Origin: Dolichospermum compactum NIES-806 | Lineage (GTDB): Bacteria > Cyanobacteriota > Cyanobacteriia > Cyanobacteriales > Nostocaceae | DNA: 64,000 bases | Direction: 5' to 3' | Assembly: GCF_002368115.1 (NCBI RefSeq) | Contig: NZ_AP018316.1 | Location: 1,217,672-1,281,671 of the forward strand | Shown here: in pieces, positions 26,528 through 35,524 of the stretch | How the letters are laid out: each line of letters begins with the position of its first letter | How positions within the stretch are numbered: position 1 is the first letter of the stretch | Translations under genes and position numbers: made by a program | The notes under the pieces: generated by a model | What the model saw: the letters and a program-made list of their open reading frames with translations, nothing else | Told to the model about the DNA's origin: nothing | Database searches by the model: none

Positions 26528-27688
26528 TTAAAACTTCCAAATCAAAACGCGATTATTCCCAGAATCAGCAACTACCGCATTCTCACCACAAACCTTAATT
26601 CCATAACACCAATTTAAACTTCGTCTTGTTGGTAGTCCAAAATTCCGATTTTCGCTTTTATTTGTAAAGTTATCTTGTCCCATCACACCATCAGCATTTG
26701 CACCTTGCAATAATAAAATAGATGCTTGTTTCTTCCATCCTAGCAAACGGGAATTAGCTGTATCAGCAACTATTAACCAATCTTTCCATATATCTACCCC
26801 ATAAGGCATACTTAAACTACTAGCACTGGGGAAATAAACACCTTGATTTAATTCCACAAAATTGAAGTTTTTTTGCCCTAAAACCACCGTACAAGGGGCA
26901 TTATTTTCTGTTGGTATTCCTTCCCAAATCATTACCCGGTTATTACCTGCATCTGTGACAACTAAATTATCTCCCCAAAGGGTGATATCATGACACCAAC
27001 GCATACTGGCAGCAGTGGGAGAACCACCCCCATTTTCATTACGAGATATCATATCTGGTTGTCCCAAAACTATATCCGCAGGTTGTCCATTTTCTGTGGG
27101 TAATTGATTCCAAATTAATAACCGACGATTTCCAGTATCAGCTACAAATAACTTACCTTGATAATAGAAAATACCATAAGGCCAATGTAGGGTATTTGCC
27201 GCCGGTTGTTGATTTCCTCTGTTAAGTACATTATCAATAAAGTTATTTTGTCCTAATACTAAATCTGCGGGAATATGACTATCTGTGGGGATATTATACC
27301 AGATTAAAATGCGATGATTCCAAGCGTCTGCAACGGCTAAACCACTACCACATTTACAAATACCTGTAGGAACGCTAAATGTAGATTTTCCTGGTGTACC
27401 TTTGGCGTTTTGTCCTTCAGTATAAAAGTCTGGTTGTCCTATTATCCAGTCAGCAGGTTGATGATCTTTTGTGGGTAGATTTCGCCACCCTAATAAACGA
27501 TGATGTCCTGTATCTGCTACCCATAATGGTCCGGTTTGTGATAATAAACAAGCTGCACGGGGTCCAAACATTGTTGTTGGAGTGGGTGCAAGAGGAATTA
27601 CTAATTGTTCTGGTGTAACGTTGTTTCCTAATATTATTTTTGCACCAGCAGGAGATAGGGGTAAATGGGGTATATTTTGGGTTTGCAA
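26528..27688 (-). CDS. NHL-repeat beta-propeller protein at the head of the hyp run
   Basis: A 386-residue protein built of about six repeats of the type 'V(A/T)DTGN(H/R)R(L/V)L(I/G)W...PADIVLGQPD', which fold as an NHL beta-propeller. No signal peptide is obvious. It lies 39 bp upstream of hypF. An NHL-repeat gene is found at the same position near hyp genes in other Nostocales, so it may assist hydrogenase or be co-regulated, but no biochemical role is established. Propellers of this sort usually bind partners rather than catalyse. Confidence 0.88.
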   Translation of the reverse strand: MQTQNIPHLPLSPAGAKIILGNNVTPEQLVIPLAPTPTTMFGPRAACLLSQTGPLWVADTGHHRLLGWRNLPTKDHQPADWIIGQPDFYTEGQNAKGTPGKSTFSVPTGICKCGSGLAVADAWNHRILIWYNIPTDSHIPADLVLGQNNFIDNVLNRGNQQPAANTLHWPYGIFYYQGKLFVADTGNRRLLIWNQLPTENGQPADIVLGQPDMISRNENGGGSPTAASMRWCHDITLWGDNLVVTDAGNNRVMIWEGIPTENNAPCTVVLGQKNFNFVELNQGVYFPSASSLSMPYGVDIWKDWLIVADTANSRLLGWKKQASILLLQGANADGVMGQDNFTNKSENRNFGLPTRRSLNWCYGIKVCGENAVVADSGNNRVLIWKF

Positions 27689-27727
27689 TGTAGATAGGGA
27701 ATTAATATTGGTTAATATTACCAGTTT

Positions 27728-28090
27728 TTACTCTATGGTAAAACCTGGAATAATTCTATCAATTTCCTGCATTAATCGTAAAGTTTCTGTTAAAGCAATG
27801 ACAATTTTTTGATGCTGGTTAATTTCCTCAGTAGATAATTCTCTCTTAGCATTTTTTCTATCTTTTAACCATTTATCTAATACTTGATATCCACCAATTT
27901 TAAACTCCCAGATATGTGAGGGAATATCCGTAAAATAACTATGTTTATTGATATACACTATTTGCAATCGCTAACTTGATAATCTTCTATGCTTTGGTAT
28001 GTTGTGGTTAAGGTATTGAGTATATCTGATTTCATTAAATGTAAATTAACTAATTCTTCTCCTTTGATAGCTAATTCATGAAAGAGTTTT
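27728..28090 (-). pseudogene. 3' remnant of a type ISP restriction-modification/N6-methylase gene
   Basis: Two adjacent minus-strand frames read 'HELAIKGEELVNLHLMKSDILNTLTTTYQ' and then, after a frameshift around 27,960, 'YFTDIPSHIWEFKIGGYQVLDKWLKDRKNAKRELSTEEINQHQKIVIALTETLRLMQEID'. The phrase 'IGGYQVLDKWLKDRK...LS.EEI.HYQKIV.AL.ET..LM' is the C-terminal target-recognition end of fused DNA methylases (type ISP-like). All catalytic parts are missing. It was joined at 28,090 to another gene fragment. Confidence 0.75.
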
Positions 28091-28093
28091 TGA

Positions 28094-28186
28094 TTACTGG
28101 TTAAGATAAAATTTATTTTGCACATCTTCTGGCAAAGCATCAAATTCTGTCTCAAAATCTTGATGAAATTCAACAATCCAATTCAT
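28094..28186 (-). pseudogene. 5' remnant of a phage Gp49-like/HigB toxin gene
   Basis: From an ATG at 28186 the minus strand reads 'MNWIVEFHQDFETEFDALPEDVQNK' and then hits a stop (28,094-28,096). This is the N-terminus of Gp49-like RelE-superfamily toxins. The frame breaks at the joint with the methylase remnant, so the segment 27,728-28,186 is a composite of two dead genes between the nif and hyp clusters. Confidence 0.75.
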
Positions 28187-28317
28187 TAATTATACACTCG
28201 ACAGCATAACTTTTTAAGTTTATAAATTTAAACCCTGTAAACCCTGTATTGCTAAATACAATACAGGATTTTGGTGATAGAAATTACAATTTAAACAAAA
28301 GTTAATAATCACCATTT

Positions 28318-28632
28318 TCACCCATCAATTACCCGCACATAAATAGCCCGTGCTATTTCCCGATCTATGGTCATAGATAAATCACCACATTTAATCACAA
28401 AAGTTGGAAATTGCTGTTCTACAGTAATCGTATTCCCTGTTTTAATTCCCATTAATATCAGCTTTTTTCTAATTGTCTCATCTTGACTTTGGCAAACAGT
28501 AACTATTCCCTGTTCGCCTGATTTAAGTAATTCTAAAGAACAACCCATAATCCTAAAAGGAGTAAACATTTTATCATCAAAATAAAAAGGCAAGAATTGA
28601 AATGATGAAAGATGATAAACATCCTCCATCAT
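28318..28632 (-). CDS. FeoA-domain protein at the end of the nif cluster
   Basis: A 104-residue protein whose last ~80 residues ('GCSLELLKSGEQGIVTVCQSQDETIRKKLILMGIKTGNTITVEQQFPTFVIKCGDLSMTIDREIARAIYVRV') form an SH3-like FeoA domain. FeoA normally assists the ferrous iron transporter FeoB. A FeoA-like gene follows fdxH in other heterocystous nif clusters, where an iron-related role is inferred. The start may instead be the Met at 28569 ('MFTPFRIMGCSLELL'), which gives the usual length of about 83 residues; neither start has a clear ribosome-binding site. Confidence 0.85.
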   Translation of the reverse strand: MMEDVYHLSSFQFLPFYFDDKMFTPFRIMGCSLELLKSGEQGIVTVCQSQDETIRKKLILMGIKTGNTITVEQQFPTFVIKCGDLSMTIDREIARAIYVRVIDG

Positions 28633-28680
28633 TGTAAAATTGAAAGAGTTAAGTAATGCTAAAACCTAACAGATATTGTA

Positions 28681-28980
28681 TTAAGCAAGATAAGGTTCTT
28701 GGTGGGTTTTGATTGTGCAGTTAGAACGAGGATAGGTAACACACAATAGAGCAAAACCTTTTGCCATTTGCTCATCATCTAGGAAGACTTGATCGTCTTG
28801 ATTGATTTCACCTTCAACAATCTTACCTACACAGCTAGAACAAGAACCGGAGTGACAGGAGAAAGGTAATTCAACTCCAGCTTCTTCTGCTGCGTCTACA
28901 ATATTAGTGTCTTCATCACACTCAATTGTGGTGTCAAAATCTTCTTTTTTGCTAATTAATCGTACTTGATAGGTTGCCAT
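28681..28980 (-). CDS. fdxH: Heterocyst [2Fe-2S] ferredoxin FdxH
   Basis: A 99-residue plant-type ferredoxin with cluster ligands in '[13 protein letters not shown]' (C-x4-C-x2-C) and '[12 protein letters not shown]' about 30 residues later. The Lys/Arg-rich N-terminus '[26 protein letters not shown]' is typical of FdxH, which donates electrons to nitrogenase reductase in heterocysts, rather than photosynthetic PetF. Position after hesB matches known nif clusters. A 'GGAGAATT' ribosome-binding stretch lies before the ATG. Confidence 0.95.
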   Translation of the reverse strand: MATYQVRLISKKEDFDTTIECDEDTNIVDAAEEAGVELPFSCHSGSCSSCVGKIVEGEINQDDQVFLDDEQMAKGFALLCVTYPRSNCTIKTHQEPYLA

Positions 28981-29086
28981 TTTCTAATTCTCCTCAAACA
29001 TAAATGAAGTGAGTTTTTTGAGTGAGTTAAATTTCCCTAATTGAATTCAAAATTCAAAATAAAGGATCTAACTTTTGAACTTTGAA

Positions 29087-29455
29087 CTATTGTCCACAAG
29101 GTACACCAGTGGGAGTACCATCATTGGTTTTAAAAGACTTGCCACAACCGCAGGTATCAGTTGCATTGGGATTGGAAAACTTGAAACCGCTGTCCATTAC
29201 TCCCTCAACAAAATCAACTACCACACCTGCTAATAAAGGCGCACTTTTAGCATCAACGTAAATCAACACATTTCCTTGTTGAGATACGACATCATCAGGT
29301 TGGGGCTTACTGGTAATTTCGATGCCATACTCATAGCCGCTGCAACCACCATCTTTGACGGAGATGCGGACACCCTTTTTAGCATCTTCGGTTGCAGAAC
29401 CTTTTAAAAATGCCCGCAGACGAAATTCAGCCTTTTCTGTTAAAGTAACAGTCAT
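29087..29455 (-). CDS. hesB: HesB/IscA-type Fe-S assembly protein
   Basis: A 122-residue A-type carrier 'MTVTLTEKAEFRLRAFLKG...VRISVKDGGCSGYEYGI...FKFSNPNATDTCGCGKSF' with the three conserved Cys (GGCSGY and TCGCG). I chose ATG 29455 rather than an upstream frame opening at 29554, because AGGAAACAAA precedes it and the family starts here; the longer form would overlap hesA. It probably delivers Fe-S clusters for nitrogenase. A short Gly/Pro-Cys tail ('NDGTPTGVPCGQ') follows the last Cys. Confidence 0.93.
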   Translation of the reverse strand: MTVTLTEKAEFRLRAFLKGSATEDAKKGVRISVKDGGCSGYEYGIEITSKPQPDDVVSQQGNVLIYVDAKSAPLLAGVVVDFVEGVMDSGFKFSNPNATDTCGCGKSFKTNDGTPTGVPCGQ

Positions 29456-29517
29456 TTTGTTTCCTATTCTGTAGCGAATATTCTGATTTGGAATGTGGAT
29501 TTTGAAAAAGTGGTACT

Positions 29518-30300
29518 TTACACCGTTGCAGTTTGAGATTGGGAATATCTCCAAGGGGCAGTATTACCGCAGACTGGACAATTGCGATCGCGGTGAGAAC
29601 GACGTTTAGCAAATTCCATTCTGTTTAAATCAATCGTCAGTAATTCTGATAACAGCGGTTGACTAAAACCAGTAATCAGCTTTACCGCTTCCAAAGCGGT
29701 CAAACAGGCTAAAGTCCCAGAAACAGCCCCCAGCACAGAAAAACCGCGTCGGTCCCAGTCAGGTTTTTCTGGAAACAGACAAGATAAACAAGGCGTGACA
29801 CCGGGAATAATCGTGGTCAGGTAAGCCTCCATTCCGTCCATGGCCGCCTCTACCATCGGCTTACGCCAGCGCACACAGGCTTCGTTTAACAAATTGCGTT
29901 CCGTGAAATTATGAGCGCAATCCAAAGCCATATCCGCCGACTGCACCAACTCATCCACATTTTCAGCGGTAATGTAATCATGAACCACGTCCACTTGGAC
30001 ATCAGGATTGATGGCTTTGAGGGTTTCCTGGGCTTTAAATACTCTAGGTTTACCCACCCAGTCATCAGTCATCAAAACCTGACGATTCATATCATCCAGC
30101 CGCAAATCACCACCCCGGACTAGGATTAGCCGCCCAACGCCCGCTACTGCTAGGTAAAGCGCCGCCGTACCACCTAATCCACCCACACCCGACACCAAAA
30201 CAGTCGCTGATTTCAGGCGCTTTTGGGCTAATTCGCCAAAATTAGGAAGCATCATTTGGCGACTATAGCGTTCCAATTCGGTAGGCGTTAGGTTGATCAC
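29518..30300 (-). CDS. hesA: HesA, ThiF/MoeB-like E1 enzyme of the nif cluster
   Basis: A 260-residue adenylating enzyme of the ThiF/MoeB family. The nucleotide loop is 'VLVSGVGGLGGTAALYLAVAGVG' near residue 32, 'NRQVLMTDDWVG' follows, and two Cys pairs for Zn are in 'TPCLSCLFP' and 'CPVCG'. HesA is expressed with nif genes in heterocysts and its target is not established, though roles in sulfur transfer or molybdenum handling have been suggested. It is spaced 10 bp from nifW. Confidence 0.93.
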   Translation of the reverse strand: MINLTPTELERYSRQMMLPNFGELAQKRLKSATVLVSGVGGLGGTAALYLAVAGVGRLILVRGGDLRLDDMNRQVLMTDDWVGKPRVFKAQETLKAINPDVQVDVVHDYITAENVDELVQSADMALDCAHNFTERNLLNEACVRWRKPMVEAAMDGMEAYLTTIIPGVTPCLSCLFPEKPDWDRRGFSVLGAVSGTLACLTALEAVKLITGFSQPLLSELLTIDLNRMEFAKRRSHRDRNCPVCGNTAPWRYSQSQTATV

Positions 30301-30310
30301 TTTTTAACTC

Positions 30311-30628
30311 CTAATCTGAGGTAATTTCTGTCAGGGTGACTACATTTTTTCGCTTATCATTAAACACCTTGAACAGCTTTTGTTCATGGGGTGTAGATTC
30401 TATAAACACTTGATAAGCTTGTTGTAAAGCTGTGCAATATTTCTCTAATCTTTCTTCGTCACTTATTTGCGGATAAGTATCATCAATTTGACTCATGAAC
30501 TGAGAAAACTTTTTCAAAATATGTAAACGATTGACATTTACAAATTTTTGGTCGTAGGGCAGATTAAAAAAGATAAAAAACTCTTCTGCGTCTACTAACT
30601 TCTTGAATTCATCAATATTGGTACTCAT
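30311..30628 (-). CDS. nifW: Nitrogenase-stabilising protein NifW
   Basis: A 105-residue NifW ('FKKLVDAEEFFIFFNLPYDQKFVNVNRLHILKKFSQFM') that helps protect or mature the MoFe protein. It overlaps the preceding DUF683 gene by 4 bp (ATGA) and lies 10 bp before hesA, so it is one transcription unit. The length is usual for the family. Confidence 0.93.
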   Translation of the reverse strand: MSTNIDEFKKLVDAEEFFIFFNLPYDQKFVNVNRLHILKKFSQFMSQIDDTYPQISDEERLEKYCTALQQAYQVFIESTPHEQKLFKVFNDKRKNVVTLTEITSD

Positions 30629-30825
30629 TTGGAATTCTCCATTTTTTTAAGTTGTTGCTTGAGTTCATCTAACTGACAGTAGATTTCATAAGTTGCAGCA
30701 GCAACATCCATAAGTTTGTGGTAGTCTGTGGGCAGTCCTTCCGCTAAATCATGCAGATCCATTTTCATTTGACCTGCTTTACTATTTAGCTTTTTAATCT
30801 TGTTGGTGATTTCTTCAATTGTCAT
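30625..30825 (-). CDS. DUF683 (CCE_0567-type) nif-associated protein
   Basis: A 66-residue helical hairpin protein 'MTIEEITNKIKKLNSKAGQMKMDLHDLAEGLPTDYHKLMDVAAATYEIYCQLDELKQQLKKM'. The family forms helical dimers and is found only in nif clusters, between the DUF269 gene and nifW. A structural or Fe-S protective role is suspected. It overlaps nifW by 4 bp. Confidence 0.92.
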   Translation of the reverse strand: MTIEEITNKIKKLNSKAGQMKMDLHDLAEGLPTDYHKLMDVAAATYEIYCQLDELKQQLKKMENSK

Positions 30826-30831
30826 ATTTTT

Positions 30832-30906
30832 TGTCCTTTGTCAGTTGTCCTTTGTCAGTTGTTTGTTGTTCAAATACCACTGACAACTGACTACTGACCA
30901 CTGACT
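30832..30906. repeat. Short tandem repeat tract of the TGTCAGTTG / TGACCACTGAC type
   Basis: The gap between the DUF269 and DUF683 genes is filled with short degenerate repeats (TTTGTCAGTTGTCC twice, then ACTGACAACTGACTACTGACCACTGAC in blocks), which also can pair with each other as an inverted repeat. Such heptamer-based tracts are characteristic of Nostocales spacers. Confidence 0.75.
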
Positions 30907-30908
30907 AA

Positions 30909-31385
30909 TTAAAGATTGCCAACTTCGGGGAAACGTTTGGCTAAATCAATGCCTTTTTCGACGAACTTCGCACCTTCTTCGTCTAATTTCTCGAAAGAAT
31001 CAAAACCAAACCGATGGGCATCACGTAAGGTTTTTACAGTTAATAATAAGCGTCCAGAAAATATTAAAGCCCAGCCGAAACCCTCATGTCCTAATTCAAC
31101 AACAACATTAGAAATGAGTCCAGTTTCCTTTTCAATACTGGCAGCTACAGCCCGAAAAAAGGCATTTATGCGAGAAATAGTAGCGGGATCAATTTCACCT
31201 TCTACGGAAATTTCCCGTTTCTTTTTTTTAGTAACAATATAGGGTTTGAGGATTAATTCATCAGTCCAAGTCCGGTAAAAACCATAACTATCTTGCGCCC
31301 GGATTTGTTGAACTAATGATTTATGGAAAGGAGTTAAAACTACCTCGGAATTGTTACCAGTTCCATTCACATCATTTATGCTCAT
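30909..31385 (-). CDS. DUF269 NifX-associated protein
   Basis: A 158-residue protein 'FHKSLVQQIRAQDSYGFYRTWTDELILKPYIVTKKKKREISVEGEIDPATISRINAFFRAVAASIEKETG', the NifX-associated DUF269 family, seen only in nif clusters. A role in FeMo-cofactor synthesis or storage is suspected. Its start overlaps the nifX stop by 4 bp (ATGA). Confidence 0.93.
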   Translation of the reverse strand: MSINDVNGTGNNSEVVLTPFHKSLVQQIRAQDSYGFYRTWTDELILKPYIVTKKKKREISVEGEIDPATISRINAFFRAVAASIEKETGLISNVVVELGHEGFGWALIFSGRLLLTVKTLRDAHRFGFDSFEKLDEEGAKFVEKGIDLAKRFPEVGNL

Positions 31386-31801
31386 AATGTTGCTTCTTTC
31401 TCAAGTTCTTCAGCAAAACTAAGTTTTTTCTGTCCTAAAGCTTTCCGTAACCAAGGTGGAGGATTACCCTTGAGAGTTTTGACTAATTTGTTGAGAATGT
31501 CTTCAATCTTTTCTTCTTCAGATTTAGCCTTAACTGGGGTTACGTTCTTCTTAATTAAACGAGCGGCGGCACTACCACCAATAGCCACAACATAAACAAT
31601 TGTGCAATCATTCAATGCTTGTAGTTTAGGGGTGATTTTATCTTCATTACCATCTTCTTTGAGATCACCTTCAAATTTGAGGGTTTCGATGAATTCATAG
31701 CCGTTGTCGGAAATTTCATAAACATCAATTTCCTTAGCCCAACCAAAGTGAGCATTAACATGAATTCGGTCAGTTGTCGTAAAAGCAATTTTCACTTTCA
31801 T
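31382..31801 (-). CDS. nifX: Nitrogenase cofactor carrier NifX
   Basis: A 139-residue NifX ('MKVKIAFTTTDRIHVNAHFGWAKEIDVYEI') of the NifX/NifB-C-terminal fold, which holds FeMo-co precursors between NifB and NifEN. I chose ATG 31801 with AAAGGACAA before it rather than the upstream ATG at 31846, whose 15 extra residues are not family-like. The protein has a charged C-terminal extension ('EEEKIEDILNKLVKTLKGNPPPWLRKALGQKKLSF'). Confidence 0.93.
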   Translation of the reverse strand: MKVKIAFTTTDRIHVNAHFGWAKEIDVYEISDNGYEFIETLKFEGDLKEDGNEDKITPKLQALNDCTIVYVVAIGGSAAARLIKKNVTPVKAKSEEEKIEDILNKLVKTLKGNPPPWLRKALGQKKLSFAEELEKEATL

Positions 31802-31864
31802 TTGTCCTTTGTTTGAACACGGATTAAACGGATTTGAGGATGACACGGATTTAAGTTCTTAGTA

Positions 31865-31939
31865 GTAGGTTGGGTTGAGGAAGGAAACCCAACATTTGGA
31901 CGAGTAGGTTGGGTTTCACTTCGTTCTACCCAACCTACT
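31865..31939. repeat. Two 'GTAGGTTGGGTT' hairpin repeats between nifN and nifX
   Basis: Two copies of a dispersed inverted repeat (TAGGTTGGGTT...AACCCAAC and AGTAGGTTGGGTTTC.../...CTACCCAACCTACT). The second overlaps the nifN stop codon (TAG at 31,935-31,937), so the repeat itself supplies the last codons or stop. In mRNA it would form a strong hairpin after nifN and may limit read-through or stabilise the 3' end. Confidence 0.8.
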
Positions 31940-33266
31940 TTTGATTAATTACTGATGACCATTGGTGCATCATTGTTGATTCTTCATGTTCTATAAATAG
32001 GTTTCCCATGCCAAAAAGAAGCTCGATAGTACCGCGATAGCCTACTTTGGTAAATAGACCGTTTCCTAATCGGTCATAGATGGGAATACCTAAACGATAG
32101 AGAGGAATTGAGAGATGTTTAGAGAGGGTATTTACGTTGGAATTACCAATCAATAAATCAGAACCTATTGCCAACTTTTCAAAATCCTCTAAATCACCAA
32201 TAGTGACATTATTGATAGGAAGTTCTTCCAATAAAGGGGAACGAGTTGTGGTGACAGCGTTATGAATTTCTGCTCCCATTGATTGCAAAAATCCAACTAT
32301 AGTCCACAACAAATCTGGTTCTAAAGCTAAAGATACTCCTTTGGAACTAAAATAAAAGTGAGTATCTAACATTGCGTCTTGCAATTGCCGACGTTGACGA
32401 CGATATTTTTCAGGAACGGGATTTCCACTTAATAAAGATAACTTTTGCAGAAATTGATCTACAGGTTCTAATCCTGTTAAATCTCTAAATACTTGATAGT
32501 TAGTTCCAAACCGTTCCTCTAAAATTTTCGCCGCCCCCAACATACTTTCACCTAATGCTAAGGTAAACGCCGAACTACCTAAAGAACGCAATTGTTTGAG
32601 GGTTGTACCACTAGCAGTTATAGGAGTATAACCATCTTCCAAATGTCCATCTAAAGAAGCTCCTAAATCAGGAACAAAGATTGGTTCTAAACCAAAAGCT
32701 GTGACAATTTCTCGAATTTCCAGCACATCTCCGGGAGTGAGCGCAGAACCAGCTAAAATTGTGATTTGTTCTGGTTTAATTCCCCCGGCTTTGGGAATTT
32801 CTTTAACTATACTTTCTACCGCAACTGCAAAACCGTCTTGCAATGCACCTTTAAAATCAGGAGTAGGCGCAAAAATAATGGCTAAATGATTAAGTTCAGG
32901 ATGACGTTCTCGAATATCTTTCAAGAACATTTCCATATCATCACCCCTGGTTTCTGTTAACCCAGTGGTACATAAACCAATAATTTCCGGTTGTACCTTT
33001 TCTACTAAAGTGAGAATAGCTTGCTCAACATTTTCCTCACCACCCAAAATAGTAGTAACCTCCGTCATTGCAGTAGTAGCAAGAGGAATTGCTTCCCGAA
33101 AATGTCGAACCAAAACCACTTTTGCAAACGCCGTACAACCCTGAGAACCATGAAATAAAGGCATAGTTCCCTTCAAACCCAAAAAAGCCAAAGAAGCACC
33201 TAAAGCCTGACTTTGTTTGAGGGGGTTTACAGTCACAGACTTTTCTGGAACAATTGCGATCGCCAT
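31935..33266 (-). CDS. nifN: FeMo-cofactor scaffold protein NifN
   Basis: A 443-residue NifN, the beta-like half of the NifEN scaffold on which FeMo-cofactor is completed. 'FLGLKGTMPLFHGSQGCTAF' near residue 30 and 'GLCTTGLTETRGDDMEMFL' near residue 117 match the cluster-binding Cys regions shared with NifK. It lies 162 bp after nifE. The stop codon is inside a dispersed hairpin repeat. Confidence 0.96.
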   Translation of the reverse strand: MAIAIVPEKSVTVNPLKQSQALGASLAFLGLKGTMPLFHGSQGCTAFAKVVLVRHFREAIPLATTAMTEVTTILGGEENVEQAILTLVEKVQPEIIGLCTTGLTETRGDDMEMFLKDIRERHPELNHLAIIFAPTPDFKGALQDGFAVAVESIVKEIPKAGGIKPEQITILAGSALTPGDVLEIREIVTAFGLEPIFVPDLGASLDGHLEDGYTPITASGTTLKQLRSLGSSAFTLALGESMLGAAKILEERFGTNYQVFRDLTGLEPVDQFLQKLSLLSGNPVPEKYRRQRRQLQDAMLDTHFYFSSKGVSLALEPDLLWTIVGFLQSMGAEIHNAVTTTRSPLLEELPINNVTIGDLEDFEKLAIGSDLLIGNSNVNTLSKHLSIPLYRLGIPIYDRLGNGLFTKVGYRGTIELLFGMGNLFIEHEESTMMHQWSSVINQK

Positions 33267-33311
33267 AAATTAAACTTTCATTAAATGATAAACTTCTGAA
33301 CATCTAACAAT

Positions 33312-33367
33312 CTTGTGGGATGGGCTTCTAGCCCGTCCAAGGGCAGGCAGGATGCCTACCCCACAAG
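33312..33367. repeat. Hairpin repeat between nifE and nifN
   Basis: CTTGTGGGATGGGCTTC...GCCCGTCC followed by ...GGATGCCTACCCCACAAG: outer and inner inverted repeats of a dispersed cyanobacterial 'GGGCAGGATGCCC' family, also seen near 52,180 and 22,255. It lies in the nifE-nifN spacer and would fold in the transcript. Confidence 0.7.
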
Positions 33368-33428
33368 AATTAACAAGATATTTCTTCCTTTGCGTCTTTG
33401 CACCTTTGCGCGAAACAAAAACAAGCAA

Positions 33429-34796
33429 TTATTCCCAAGGAGCAGGCTTCCGAATTTGCTCCCACACAGGACTATATAAAGCCTCAGTCAACTCCCGCGC
33501 CATTTCCACCATACCCACATAACCGGCATAGGGATGATGACGTTCTTGGTTAATATCTAAAAAGGGGATTCTAGCTTTTAAAGCAGTATATTGATTTCTG
33601 CCCCCAGCAATAAGCATATCTGCGTTAGTTTCTTGAATTAATTTCAGGAGTTCTGTGGCGTTCCCCTTCTCCAGCATAATCCCATCATTACCCAACAAAT
33701 TTCTAATTTTCGCTTTATCTTCTTCTGTACTTTTCCGTGTACTTGTCGCCACAACTTCAATTCCCAAATCCTTCGCAGCGGAAATAATTGACCAACTTTT
33801 CACACCACCAGTATAGAGAACAATGCGCTTTCCTTTCAACTTAGCTCGATAGGGAGCAAGAGCAATATCTAAAGCCGCAGTTTCTTCAGCAATGAGTTTT
33901 TCTGTCCGTTCCTGCAAATCAGCATCACCTAATTTAGCAGCCACAGTTCGCAAACAACGGTTAATATCTCTAATTCCATAAAATGACTCTTCAATGTAAG
34001 GAATTCCATAACGTTCCTGCATTTTTCGCGCCATATTTAAGAGCGCTCGTGAGCAAATCATGACATTTAATTTAGCCCGGTGAGCATAACGCACTTCTTC
34101 ATAACGAGCATCACCAGTAATTTTTGATAAAACCCGAATTCCTAACTTTTCAAATAAACTTAAAACCCCCCACATTTCCCCAGCAATATTATACTCACCG
34201 ATGATATTAATATCATAAGGTGTGGTATATTCCGGTTCAGCAGTACCAACTACATATTCTAGTAAAGCCTCACCACCGAAGCGATTACCTAAGTTTTTGC
34301 TGCCAATAAATCCGGGAGCAATCACAGGAATTACCGGAGTTCCAGTTTTTTCGGCTGCTACCTTACAAACAGCATCAATATCATCACCAATTAAGGCTGT
34401 AACACAAGTAGCGTAAACAAAAACTGCCGCAGGTTTGTAATTTTCATTAACTTCTAAAATCGCCTTATAAAGCTTTTTCTCACCACCGAAGATTACATCA
34501 TTTTCGCCCACATCAGTAGTAAAACCTGTCTTATAAAGCATTGGTCCAGAAGACAGACTACCACGACTTCCCCAGGAATTTCCAGCGCAAGCGATCGGAC
34601 CATGTACTAAATGAGCAGCATCAGTAATAGGAACTAAAGCAATCATTGCCCCATCAAAGGCACAACCACCTTGAGCCGCACCTGGTTGAGCCTGTTGAGT
34701 ACAAGATTTATTTTTCTTTTCTCCCTGTTTCTTTTGATTATGTTCGCATCCTGATTCACTCAGAAGTTCGTTAATTTTGCTTTGGGTGACTTTCAT
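33429..34796 (-). CDS. nifE: FeMo-cofactor scaffold protein NifE
   Basis: A 455-residue NifE, partner of NifN. '[24 protein letters not shown]' near residue 56 and '[20 protein letters not shown]' near residue 126 carry the conserved Cys residues, and an N-terminal Cys-containing region ('[34 protein letters not shown]') gives the third. Full length. It lies 728 bp after nifK, so it may have its own promoter. Confidence 0.96.
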   Translation of the reverse strand: MKVTQSKINELLSESGCEHNQKKQGEKKNKSCTQQAQPGAAQGGCAFDGAMIALVPITDAAHLVHGPIACAGNSWGSRGSLSSGPMLYKTGFTTDVGENDVIFGGEKKLYKAILEVNENYKPAAVFVYATCVTALIGDDIDAVCKVAAEKTGTPVIPVIAPGFIGSKNLGNRFGGEALLEYVVGTAEPEYTTPYDINIIGEYNIAGEMWGVLSLFEKLGIRVLSKITGDARYEEVRYAHRAKLNVMICSRALLNMARKMQERYGIPYIEESFYGIRDINRCLRTVAAKLGDADLQERTEKLIAEETAALDIALAPYRAKLKGKRIVLYTGGVKSWSIISAAKDLGIEVVATSTRKSTEEDKAKIRNLLGNDGIMLEKGNATELLKLIQETNADMLIAGGRNQYTALKARIPFLDINQERHHPYAGYVGMVEMARELTEALYSPVWEQIRKPAPWE

Positions 34797-35524
34797 TTTT
34801 ATTCTCGTGCTAGATGGAGTTTACTACCATGACAAATCTTGCTTAAAGTTAATCATCAAGATGATGATTTTGACAAAAATATTGCAAATTAATAAAAATT
34901 ATTTGTGGAACTATTTACAGCATTATCTATTTATGGGTTTCTGTCTCTACAGAAAAGATAATAGAAACTTGCTGCAATAGAGAATAAGTGAGAAATATCT
35001 CACAAATAATTTAGGATCACCACAGGATATAATAAATATAATAATTCTAATTTCCCGAAAATAACCAAGTTTTTATACTTAGTTTTGATTGATTTCTAGA
35101 TTTTCTGCAAAATCTAATTAACTTAATATTTACACAGATAAACTTTCAAAAAAGATATGTATTTATCTGTATTTTCTGGGAGTGGGATTTTCATAACATT
35201 TACTTTGGCAAGAAAAAATAGAAAAATTGTCAGAAATGGCTATAGCTTGCGTGACGACGTAGGAGTCATACGCCACGCTACGCTATCAGGATGTCCAGGA
35301 TTAAAGGATTAACAGGATAAAAAGAGGGATTTTATCACCAATTACCAGGAACTTATTTCAAAATTCATCCGTCCGGTAGATGAAAGTGAACAAAGAGCAA
35401 TCGGCTAGGAACTGGAGATAGGGGATAGGATTTTAGGTAAATTGCCTAAGTCCCAATCCCCTTTGTCTATTTTTCACCGAAAGGAAACCGAAAGGGTGGG
35501 GTTTCCCCACCCCTACAGACATTC
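34797..35524. other. nifK-nifE spacer
   Basis: A 728-bp gap with no gene. Near the nifK side (35,460-35,520) is repeat DNA with 'GGTGGGGTTTCCCCACCCC' (hairpin, possible end of the nifHDK transcript). At 35,240-35,290 is a 'TAGCTTGCGTGACGACGTAGGAGTC...CGCCACGCTACGCTATC' small dispersed repeat, then 'CAGGATGTCCAGGATTAAAGGATTAACAGGATAAAA' in blocks. The AT-rich half near nifE probably holds its promoter; I see no certain NtcA or NifA-type site. Confidence 0.55.

Noticed and set aside
29456..29554. Longer N-terminus of HesB (33 extra residues)
   Set aside because: It would overlap hesA, is not family-like, and the internal ATG at 29455 has a good ribosome-binding site.
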